Shown here piece by piece: positions 18,801-24,472 of a stretch of DNA of 37,538 nt (the first letter of the stretch is position 1; each line of letters starts with the position of its first letter). Origin of the DNA: an uncultured Gammaproteobacteria bacterium. GTDB taxonomy: Bacteria > Pseudomonadota > Gammaproteobacteria > Pseudomonadales > Ketobacteraceae. The translations under genes were made by a program, and so were the position numbers. The notes below the pieces were generated by a model. That model saw only the letters and a program-made list of their open reading frames with translations, had not been told where the DNA came from and searched no databases. The DNA is taken from positions 1 to 37,538 of the forward strand of contig CAJXZM010000048.1 in assembly GCA_913063125.1 (NCBI GenBank). Reading direction: 5' to 3'.

Positions 18801-21800
18801 ATTGTCGCCAATGCAGCGTGATATGTATCTTGATACGTTGATGGAACCAGATAGCCTTAAAAATAGTATGGGTTACCATACTGTTGTAACAGGCCGCTTT
18901 GATATAAAACATTGGGAGGCAGCAGCGCAGAAAATTGTGGATGCTCAGCCTTTAATGCGATGTTCCATCATCGGTTCTGATTTGCCGTATTCTGATGTGG
19001 GCTATCATAAAATTGTTAAACAAAAGACCGTTAGTATTGATTATATCGACATATCAGGTGAGGAAACGTCAGATGAAAAAGCAGGGGATATTGCCGAGGC
19101 ATTTATTTGGCGCCCTTATAGCGCTGCTTTAGATGAATTAACCGAATATTGCGTTTATAAATTGAATGCCGATAGACATCTCCTTGTATTTCGAATGAAC
19201 CATTTGATTGCAGATGGCGTGAGTATGGTTTTACACGGGATGCAGAATGTATCGGGAATGGAGGCTGTTGCGGAAGGGCGGGAGCCTCCATCTATTCCTC
19301 CTATGTTTGATCAACACGTTAGCAGTAATAGTAAAGCGGTTGATAGTCCAGAAGTGTTAGCGTATTGGAAAGAAAAGGGACAGACTTTGGAGGCGTTAGA
19401 TTTTTCAATCCCTCCACAAGCGATTAATGAGAACGATACTCCTGAACGTGTAGAGAAAAGACTGAGGGTTAGCGATGAACATTGGGTGGAAGTGCAAAAA
19501 TACTGCACTGAACGTAAAATTCATCCGTCTTTGTATTTTAAAGCCATTTATATATTGTTAATCAATACCTATTGTCGAGGCGAATCAGATTTTTATATAT
19601 CGGAAGTGCTTTCTGGACGACGAGGTTTCCATAAAATGACATTTGGTAATTATTTTCAAATAATGCCGATGGTGATTCCTCATGACCTGTTTGAAAATAG
19701 TGCAGATATTAAGGAACTGTTTGAACATATTAAAGGGTATAAGAAGAGCATAAAAGGTGTTGAAAATATATCCCTCCTAGCGCAACGACAGTTGCTGCCT
19801 CAAGGGCGCTTTGCATTTATGTTTAACTATTACAACTTTATCCCGCAAGTGGTTTTGTTTGGAGAAAAGATAACAGTAAAAGGTTATCCGCAGGTTCAGA
19901 ATGGTCCAATTCAATTTGTTGCACATGAACAAGATGGGTATATGGATCTTGTTCTCATTTATTTAAGCAACCACTTTGCGGACCTGGGGTTCCTAGAACG
20001 CTTTGTTCAAATTAGTCAAAAAATTGTTGCTGGCAATGAGAGTATCAGTTCACTTGAATATGTTTTACCAGAAGAGAAAGAGAAACAGTTGCAGCAATGG
20101 CAAGGTGATAAAGTGCCGATGCCTGATGTTGGTTCGGTTGTTGAGCTTATTGAGCAGCAAGTGCAAGTAAGCCCGAATGCAATAGCGGTTCAATATGGTG
20201 AAGAAACCATTAGTTACCTTCAGCTTAGTGAGCGAAGCAACCAGCTCTCTCAATATTTGAGCGAGCAGGGAGTCGTGGCTGGAGATAGAGTAGCACTGTG
20301 TTTCGATCGATCTATCGATATGATGGTTGCTGTATTGGGTGTATTAAAAACGTCTGCTGCCTATGTTCCAATGGATTCAACGTATCCCTCAGAAAGATTG
20401 GTTTATATGTTGGATGACTCATCTGCAAAGTTACTGATAACCCAACAATGTGTGGTCGATCGTTTGACGTCCGAAGGCGCAGATTTATCGGGCCGACCTT
20501 TGTTAGTGATGAATACTGGTGCCTCCCAAATGCTCGAGACTATGAGTAAGTCGTTACCAGATACCTTGCCATCTCGAGATAATCTTATTTATATCATTTA
20601 CACCTCTGGTTCAACTGGACAGCCAAAAGGGGCGGCGGTAACACATGGTGGTGAATTAAACTTGTTGGATTGGTATACCAAGGAGTTAAGCGTTACGGCT
20701 GATGATCGCTTTATGCTTGCTAGTGCATTTGGATTTGATCTGACACAAAAGAATTTATTTGCATGTTTAACAAAAGGCGGCAGATTGGTGATTCCGAAAA
20801 TGGACCACTATGACGTAGATGTGCTTGTCAGTACGATTGTGGAACACCAGGTAACGATAATAAATAGTGCGCCAAGTGCCTTCTACCCGATCGTAGAGGA
20901 TAGTAACAAACGTGGTTATCCATTCGCCTCGATTAGGCATCTGGTGTTGGGTGGAGAGCCGATTAACAAGGCCTCCATATCAACGTGGTTAGGTATTGAT
21001 GCTGTTAATTGCCAAGTAATCAACAGTTATGGGCCGACGGAATGTACTGATGTTGTGGCTTGTCATGTTCTTAATGATGAGGAAAGTACGGGCTCTGCTC
21101 CAGGTGTTATACCTGTCGGTAAGCCGGTTCAGAACACTGAAATTTATGTGGCTGATTCCCAAGGGAAGTTACTACCTGAAGGAATCGTCGGAGAGCTTTG
21201 TGTTGCCGGCGCAGGATTAGGGCAAGGTTATCTTGGTAATCCAGAACTGACAGGGCAAGTGTTTGTGGACAACCCTTACAGTGAGGGTAACTGGTATCGA
21301 ACGGGTGACCTTGTTCGTTACTGGCCAAGTGGTGATCTTGAATACGTAGGTCGTAAAGATTTTCAGGTGAAACTGCGTGGCTTACGTATTGAGCTAGGAG
21401 AAATTGAATCCGCTCTCGGTAAGCAAGATGTCGTTGTTAGTAGTCTTACATTAGTTAATGAAGATCAACTTATTTCATATGTTGTCACTGATGGTGAATT
21501 TAGTGAAAGTCAGTGCCGTAATGCGCTGCGAGGTTACTTGCCTGAATATATGATTCCGGCGGTGGTTATATCACTTGCTGATTGGCCGTTGACCCCAAAC
21601 GGAAAAATAGATCGAAAAGCACTACCATCACCCGATGAAAAGGTTGGTGTTGAATACGTGGCGCCACGAAATGAAACTGAGGAAAAATTAGCTCGTATTT
21701 GGGGTGAGGTTCTCAGCGTTGATCAAGTGGGAGTATATGACAATTTCTTTGATCTTGGCGGACATTCTCTATTGGCTGCTCGTGTTGTGTCTAAATTCAG

Positions 21801-21963
21801 AAAGGAGTTTGAAGTAGATATACCATTACGTTCATTGTTTGAGTTGCACACTATTTCTGATATTGCAGAATACTTGGATACCATGATATGGGCTGCTAAG
21901 AATGCTACTGGTGGAGCGCTCGAGTCGTCCGAAGATGAAAATCGTGATGAAGGTTTTCTATAA
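12709..21963 (+). CDS. NRPS-2, two modules with tandem condensation-type domains (TubC-C-Cx-A-PCP-C-Cx-A-PCP)
   Basis: A 3084-residue synthetase. Residues 1-56 are a TubC-type docking domain (hallmarks KLWLEDGQLKFKAPKGAL and a C-terminal VIEFL). Order: C about 74-515 (HH at 207), Cx 525-945 (HH at 663), A 968-1460, PCP serine 1514, C 1575-2015 (HH at 1706), Cx 2029-2455 (NH at 2164), A 2477-2970, PCP serine 3020, then an acidic end (SSEDENRDEGFL). Between each C and Cx there is no A or PCP, so each module has two consecutive C-superfamily domains. Both A pockets read D-L-K-N-V-G-S-D-V. The start at ATG 12709 is supported by GAGGAA 8 bases upstream and by the complete TubC domain. It probably takes the chain from NRPS-1 and passes it to NRPS-3. 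Confidence 0.96.
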   Translation: MTVFELMSKLGAAGIKLWLEDGQLKFKAPKGALTKDLKSHLVAKKQDVIEFLGATRVGGDASDDTIPKADRSKSLQLSYSQQRMWFIEQLMPANSTFHIPAALVLSGVLDREALRKSFELLVERHETLRTVFETDGDDAVQIVKDPESFRLPYTDLTDLPKADRQAKAKDIAESDIQTGFDLAQGPMIRAQLLKLDDNQHALVMVMHHIVSDGWSMEIFVKEMAALYAATRQGQPSPLPALSIQYADFAQWQRQWLTGELLDVQLGYWKKQLANAPEQLILPFDRSRPALKTNNGSNVNVALSGSLLDSLRQLARELDVTLYILLLSAYKVVLAKWSGQPDLSVGMPVAGRNQGQVESLIGFFINTLVVRTHQEDNPTLKEFVAQVREQVLGAQAHQDVPLEAIVEALNVPRNLSFSPLYQVAFSLTSGKEQAETKAIGGLEIEPLDVDLVAARQDITLMLVDKESELTGMIEYNVDLFNESTIQHFSGHFISVLTQMVEDANKPVAAVEVAALAPATKAVEAIFPITPMQRDFVLDSVRDSSTARNTVGYSVELPFAVDVDQWSQAVNRVAAEQPNQRVRFVEGSAPWLESIYQTIQTSVDVTVEFVDLPKHTGNESLSETDIADWLRQTALISWDVLGGELHKHWLVKVSEQRFISLSTWHHAITDGTSEFVRAKQTIAAYFGKETQPQSVEAYGQQIARRRITSDTLSMNQFWHSQLGNVESLGYRSKNPGDLHISQTLLTGDKKAAIERWCKEKGVSFVNLLRTLFALSVRNCFYQADDVALIEAVAARNTEERASTGCYFQFAPSLFLGEDCDRKGSIVELLNAHRAWRKQLNDNVHLSFSARGKVLSPEGLEFQFNYRPPEASQGFDAEGQLCFLKAIQPDNPGMVKLLISPEPNSVVLRLSYFDNEFDGFNICERIVSVIDQIVAGTDQLSEFDWLIGNERSAQLSQVSQSDEEVEQPSGTVIALIEQNIQSTPDATAVKCGTESLTYAELGEKSNRVARLLTEKGVSAGDRVAICVERSIELPVFVIATLKLGAAYVPMDPAYPADRLCYIAKDSGVALIVTEACVIDKLVGDNTLPESIGVLLRADAVNESEGLDSSSLDCVVNADDPIYVIYTSGSTGLPKGAELCHKGEVNLLNWYTESLALSAADNVLMISAIGFDLTQKNLFASFVSGGTLVLPSMEEYDPDIIAKIIQDNEITVVNCAPTAFYPVAALSQHVGYPYSSLRHLVLGGEPIRTESLSGWLSEPNCNCVLMNSYGPTECTDVVAYQQFNDGVVDGQSLPIGKAIQNTQLYVVNRRGGLMPTGAAGELCVAGIGVGKGYLNQPKLTADVFAANPFADDGTQWYHTGDLVQYDASGSLVYVGRKDFQVKLRGLRIEPGEIDTLVKAQPGVEDSLTLVRDDLLVSYITYATTSKAVSTSDIKTALKTQLPDFMVPSAIMVLPVWPLTPNGKIDRKALPEPDLGGDDGDFVSPRNDTEQQIADIWCQVLGLLKVGITADFFSVGGHSLLATQVVARIRQTFGIELSVRALFENSTIETLVVAIEVAAASGQIITAPPIIKLPTPNVDVLSFAQHRLWFVDQLNQGSSEYNMPAAMRLKGPLDIALLDQVFTEIVRRHEVLRTNFGAEDGLPTLIVHQPESWVSDVVDLRATSADKQESEITRYVDEDANRTLSLATDKLFTSKVLTLATDDHVLLLNMHHIVSDGWSIGVLVQEIKALYEAFKAGDASPLADLDIQYSDYSVWQREWLQGKALENLQNYWLKTLGDAPDVLRIPTDRPRPKMQTFNGAHYPVALGVNLSEKLNTFCEKQDLTPFMVLMGAYQVLLARYCNQNDICVGIPIAGRNRSEVEGLIGFFINGLVIRTKLEGNPSIVDYLGRVKEAALGAYSHQDMPADLLADAMKLDRSAEHAPGAQVGFALQNTPQEAVGTQVGDIELTPVLREHKTAKYEFSLILQENDADFGGVVEFNTDLFDVSTIEQMMAHYARILEQMVDKPEAFLDNLNVVAESELYSLLDVDSEQYELKSLSPMQRDMYLDTLMEPDSLKNSMGYHTVVTGRFDIKHWEAAAQKIVDAQPLMRCSIIGSDLPYSDVGYHKIVKQKTVSIDYIDISGEETSDEKAGDIAEAFIWRPYSAALDELTEYCVYKLNADRHLLVFRMNHLIADGVSMVLHGMQNVSGMEAVAEGREPPSIPPMFDQHVSSNSKAVDSPEVLAYWKEKGQTLEALDFSIPPQAINENDTPERVEKRLRVSDEHWVEVQKYCTERKIHPSLYFKAIYILLINTYCRGESDFYISEVLSGRRGFHKMTFGNYFQIMPMVIPHDLFENSADIKELFEHIKGYKKSIKGVENISLLAQRQLLPQGRFAFMFNYYNFIPQVVLFGEKITVKGYPQVQNGPIQFVAHEQDGYMDLVLIYLSNHFADLGFLERFVQISQKIVAGNESISSLEYVLPEEKEKQLQQWQGDKVPMPDVGSVVELIEQQVQVSPNAIAVQYGEETISYLQLSERSNQLSQYLSEQGVVAGDRVALCFDRSIDMMVAVLGVLKTSAAYVPMDSTYPSERLVYMLDDSSAKLLITQQCVVDRLTSEGADLSGRPLLVMNTGASQMLETMSKSLPDTLPSRDNLIYIIYTSGSTGQPKGAAVTHGGELNLLDWYTKELSVTADDRFMLASAFGFDLTQKNLFACLTKGGRLVIPKMDHYDVDVLVSTIVEHQVTIINSAPSAFYPIVEDSNKRGYPFASIRHLVLGGEPINKASISTWLGIDAVNCQVINSYGPTECTDVVACHVLNDEESTGSAPGVIPVGKPVQNTEIYVADSQGKLLPEGIVGELCVAGAGLGQGYLGNPELTGQVFVDNPYSEGNWYRTGDLVRYWPSGDLEYVGRKDFQVKLRGLRIELGEIESALGKQDVVVSSLTLVNEDQLISYVVTDGEFSESQCRNALRGYLPEYMIPAVVISLADWPLTPNGKIDRKALPSPDEKVGVEYVAPRNETEEKLARIWGEVLSVDQVGVYDNFFDLGGHSLLAARVVSKFRKEFEVDIPLRSLFELHTISDIAEYLDTMIWAAKNATGGALESSEDENRDEGFL
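12877..17365 (+). other. NRPS-2 module 1: C-Cx-A-PCP
   Basis: The LCL-type C domain (SYSQQRMWFIEQL; HHIVSDGWS at 13327) fits an L donor from NRPS-1 module 3. A second C-like domain follows directly. The A domain has TSGSTGLPKG at 16075, GFDLTQKN at 16204, NCAPTAFYP, and SYGPTECTD near 16498. The pocket D-L-K-N-V-G-S-D-V is polar and I cannot name its substrate with confidence. The A8 motif has Pro for Leu (RIEPGEI). The PCP reads VGGHSL, with serine at 17248. Confidence 0.85.
14281..15550 (+). other. Cx-1: second condensation-superfamily domain, NRPS-2 module 1
   Basis: Residues about 525-945. It opens FPITPMQRDF, carries WHHAITDGTS at 14692 (an HHxxxDG active-site motif), and has GCYFQFAPSLF where an ordinary C domain has the FVNTLP(L/M)R-type core. 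The EGHGRE and GWFTS motifs of E domains and the DxxxxD motif of Cy domains are absent. It lies directly between C and A. The intact second His suggests it can be catalytic. Role unknown: a second acylation, a residue modification, or recruitment of a partner enzyme. Confidence 0.75.
17366..21963 (+). other. NRPS-2 module 2: C-Cx-A-PCP and acidic tail
   Basis: The LCL-type C domain (SFAQHRLWFVDQL near 17437; HHIVSDGWS at 17824) is followed directly by Cx-2. The A domain has TSGSTGQPKG at 20602, FDLTQKN near 20734 and SYGPTECTD near 21025. The pocket D-L-K-N-V-G-S-D-V is identical to module 1, so the same residue is expected. The PCP serine is at 21766 (LGGHSL). The tail is acidic and I infer that it docks to NRPS-3. 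Confidence 0.85.
18793..20075 (+). other. Cx-2: second condensation-superfamily domain, NRPS-2 module 2
   Basis: Residues about 2029-2455. It opens LKSLSPMQRDMYL. The active-site motif is NHLIADGVS at 19198, with Asn for the first His and the second, catalytic His kept. GNYFQIMPMVI at 19645 replaces the usual FVNT core, and FMFNYYNF at 19816 is a motif shared with Cx-3. It is clearly a paralogue of Cx-1 and Cx-3. Confidence 0.75.
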
Positions 21964-22007
21964 GGCTCTAATAAAAGTTGCAACAAATTAAAGAACGCTC
22001 TTAAGAA

Positions 22008-22055
22008 CGCTATTTTTGATAGGGTTATCGTTGGGTAATCGAGTTAAAAATAGCG
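22008..22055 (+). repeat. Inverted repeat between NRPS-2 and the membrane protein gene
   Basis: CGCTATTTTT (22008-22017) and AAAAATAGCG (22046-22055) are a perfect 10-bp inverted repeat with a 28-base loop. An AGAACGCT direct repeat (21992 and 22004) lies at its left side. It could be an operator or an RNA hairpin in the 147-base spacer. There is no T-run at the right place for a standard terminator. Confidence 0.4.
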
Positions 22056-22110
22056 CTTGTTGCGTGACTGAAATTGACTGGTTGGTCAAGCTAAAGTGGG
22101 AATGTAGTAA

Positions 22111-23982
22111 ATGGTTAGTTCAGTAGTAGAAAAATTCCAAGCATTATTTGTACATCGATATTGGCCTGTCTTCTTAGCGCTATTTTGTTTGTTGTTAACT
22201 GCGCCGGTTTTAAGAGGGCATCTTAAAACGGATGATCTATTCCATCGTATTGTTTTGCAAGGGTCCACTACTTTATATGAACAGGGTTACGAGGCGGCTA
22301 AGCCTGATAAAACGTTCCTAGAATCCGTGAATAGCCTTTTTTCTTTTGTAAAAAAAGATCAACAAAATCTGTCTGAATTACAAGCCATAGGAGTTGTTAA
22401 TCAGTGGTGGGCGGACCCCGATATGCAGCTAGCATTCTGGCGGCCACTGTCTGCTGCAACCCATTGGTTAGATTATAAACTTTGGCCTAATAGCCCGACA
22501 ATGATGTTATTCCAAGATATGGTATGGTTTAGCTTCCTTGTTTTTGCTGTTGCGTTATTTTTTAGGGAGCTGAAACTGTCGCTAGCGGTTGCCGGCTTAG
22601 CGTCATTGTTGTACGCCATTGATTTTAGTTTTGCCAGCCCGTTATCGTGGATTGCGAATCGGAATGGGGTTATTGCAGCTTTTTTTGGTGTGACAGCTGT
22701 TCTCTTGCATATTCGTTGGCGTAAAGATGGGGGGGTGCTTACGGGTATTCTAGCGCAAGTGATTCTCTTTGCTGCATTGTTAAGTGCAGAGGCTGGTATT
22801 GCGAGTGTTGCCTATATAGGGGCTTACACTTTTTGCTTGGAAGAGGGGAGGTGGAGGAAGCGTATTTTGTCACTGCTACCTGCATTTTTTGTCGTTGTGG
22901 GTTGGCGTGTCCTTTATCGATACCTCGATTACGGAGCATTAAACACTGGGTTGTATTTGGACCCAATACAGGATGGCATTGTTTTTATTGGCGCTACTTT
23001 AGAGCGGTTGCCCTTTCTGCTGTTTAGTCAGTATGCCGGTGTTGATAGTGTTTATAATTTGTTATCACCGCAAGTTAAGTCAGTTGTGCTAGGAGGCACG
23101 ATAGTTTGCTTGCTTATTTTTCTGGCCGCATTTATTCCAATGCTTAAGATGAACCCCGTTGCGCGGTTTTTGCTGATGGGGTCTGTATTGGCTGCAGTAC
23201 CTTCTTGTGCTATTGCGTTGCCGAGCGGCCGACTACTATTTATTGTGTCTGTTGGAGCATCGGGTCTGGTGGCAATGCTGTTGGATAAGGCGTATCAAGA
23301 ATCGTTACATGGGTATGTGACAACTGCCCAAGTAACGTTGTCGAAAGTAGTTCGTTGGTTTTTTATCACTGCGCATTTGGTCGTTACACCGTTGGTTTGG
23401 TTGTTGGTGATGGTCTCCTTGGGATCGGGTGGTGTTTATAGCGTTCCTGCGGGAATTGATTTGGATATGGTTGAGGATATAGCTGAGAAAGATGTTGTTA
23501 TTATCAACGCGCCCAATCCATTTCTATTTTTGTATATTTTATTTCACGATGACCATGATACCGCTGATTCTGCGAAAGAGTTGAATATTATTGCTCCAGC
23601 CTACACGGATATGACCATTACTCGAATGTCCGACAACACGTTTGAATTAGTGGCCGAAGAGGGCTTGATGTTGACAGCGAAAAGTCACCTGGATACCTCT
23701 AGAGGTGGTATGGCGAGTACGCTGTATGCGATAAAAATATATAACAGTGTTTTCCGTAGCGCTAGAAAACTGTTTTCTGTTGGCGATAGGTTTACTACGC
23801 CGGGGATGAGTATATTGATAAAAGAAGTGTCTTCAATTGGAGAACCAACACGAGTGTTGTATGAATTCGATAAGGCTGAAGATAAGACCTGGTTAATATG
23901 GAACAGTGCTACAGAAATGTACTCTGAGATAGCGCTACCTCAAAAAGGAGAAGTATTACATTTTTCGAGTACTATCGAATAG
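22111..23982 (+). CDS. Polytopic membrane protein, possibly GT-C-type glycosyltransferase-like
   Basis: A 623-residue protein with an N-terminal segment of about ten hydrophobic helices (near 18-36, 134-152, 156-173, 178-200, 210-240, 252-266, 327-344, 352-370, 373-392, 414-438) and a soluble C-terminal part of about 180 residues. A large first loop (37-133) carries DD at 41-42 just after the first helix, the place where GT-C glycosyltransferases have an acidic motif. Other landmarks are WIANRNG (180-186) and LSAEAGI (224-230). The layout resembles large uncharacterised GT-C-like membrane proteins; I cannot assign substrate or function. The ATG at 22111 follows a GGGA about 10 bases upstream. 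It is co-oriented with and 147 bases after NRPS-2, and 490 bases before NRPS-3, so a role in modifying or moving the peptide is possible but inferred. Confidence 0.85.
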   Translation: MVSSVVEKFQALFVHRYWPVFLALFCLLLTAPVLRGHLKTDDLFHRIVLQGSTTLYEQGYEAAKPDKTFLESVNSLFSFVKKDQQNLSELQAIGVVNQWWADPDMQLAFWRPLSAATHWLDYKLWPNSPTMMLFQDMVWFSFLVFAVALFFRELKLSLAVAGLASLLYAIDFSFASPLSWIANRNGVIAAFFGVTAVLLHIRWRKDGGVLTGILAQVILFAALLSAEAGIASVAYIGAYTFCLEEGRWRKRILSLLPAFFVVVGWRVLYRYLDYGALNTGLYLDPIQDGIVFIGATLERLPFLLFSQYAGVDSVYNLLSPQVKSVVLGGTIVCLLIFLAAFIPMLKMNPVARFLLMGSVLAAVPSCAIALPSGRLLFIVSVGASGLVAMLLDKAYQESLHGYVTTAQVTLSKVVRWFFITAHLVVTPLVWLLVMVSLGSGGVYSVPAGIDLDMVEDIAEKDVVIINAPNPFLFLYILFHDDHDTADSAKELNIIAPAYTDMTITRMSDNTFELVAEEGLMLTAKSHLDTSRGGMASTLYAIKIYNSVFRSARKLFSVGDRFTTPGMSILIKEVSSIGEPTRVLYEFDKAEDKTWLIWNSATEMYSEIALPQKGEVLHFSSTIE

Positions 23983-23991
23983 CCATACAAT

Positions 23992-24021
23992 GCTGATGGC
24001 CAGCCATCAGCCTCATCTTTT
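23992..24021 (+). terminator. Candidate intrinsic terminator after the membrane protein gene
   Basis: GCTGATGGC and GCCATCAGC are perfect complements around CA; in practice this is an 8-bp stem with a CCAG tetraloop. It starts nine bases after the stop codon and is followed by a short, interrupted T tract (CTCATCTTTT). The T tract is weak, so termination may be partial. Confidence 0.5.
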
Positions 24022-24076
24022 GTGGTTAGGTAAATATCCTCATCTGTGACTTTTTTTGGTTGTTTCCTATTTGGAC

Positions 24077-24096
24077 ATCACCAATAAGTTGGTGAT
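24077..24096. repeat. 8-bp inverted repeat with 4-base loop
   Basis: ATCACCAA, then TAAG, then TTGGTGAT: a perfect palindrome-like hairpin. No T-run follows on either strand. A regulator site or RNA hairpin is possible; function unknown. Confidence 0.35.
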
Positions 24097-24357
24097 TATG
24101 GCCATAGACAATTCCTCATACAACGCCTGGCACAAGCTTTTCAATCCTAAATAGTACCATTACATGACAGCTTTCATGAAGCTTGGCTCAACTACAGGGA
24201 GAACTTTAGCTAGAAACGCATGTATCAATAATAAATCGAGTGTTATTTAGGCTGAATTTCAATGATTCGAAGGGCTTAACACTATGATCTTGTTAGCTTT
24301 CGGCAGTCTTTTTACCCATAACAGTGTAATATTCTGAGAGTCATAATAATATCGCCA

Positions 24358-24391
24358 AAAATGATTTATTGGTCTATAAGTAAATCATTTT
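24358..24391. repeat. 11-bp perfect inverted repeat upstream of NRPS-3, possible operator
   Basis: AAAATGATTTA (24358-24368) and TAAATCATTTT (24381-24391) are perfect complements with a 12-base spacer. It lies about 80 bases before the NRPS-3 start. The size and position suit a dimeric regulator site, but an AT-rich hairpin in the leader is an alternative. A chance 11/11 match at this spacing is unlikely. Confidence 0.45.
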
Positions 24392-24472
24392 GAGACGCTA
24401 ATGCGCTGCTAACCCCACACCTTCTGCAGCCGTTTTCTTGTCTCGCATATAACAAAAATTAAAAGGTGCTGT

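Larger units (their letters stand above)
23983..24472 (+). promoter_or_regulatory. 490-base non-coding gap upstream of NRPS-3
   Basis: I see no gene on either strand. The gap holds a terminator-like hairpin at its left end, an 8-bp inverted repeat at 24077-24096, an 11-bp inverted repeat at 24358-24391, and a good ribosome-binding site (AAAAGGTG, 24461-24468) six bases before the ATG of NRPS-3. Its length and the hairpin suggest NRPS-3 has its own promoter, but I find no convincing -35/-10 pair. Confidence 0.5.

Noticed and set aside
14281-20075. Cx domains as epimerisation domains
   Set aside because: They lie before A, not after a PCP. They lack EGHGRE, GWFTS and the SW of HHxxxDxxSW, and the carriers before the next C domains are not of the LGGDSI type.
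16210-21040. Asp or Asn specificity (DLTK-type code) for the DLKN pockets
   Set aside because: Position 239 is Lys and 278 is Asn by alignment, and the last positions are S-D-V; this is not the DLTKVG pattern.
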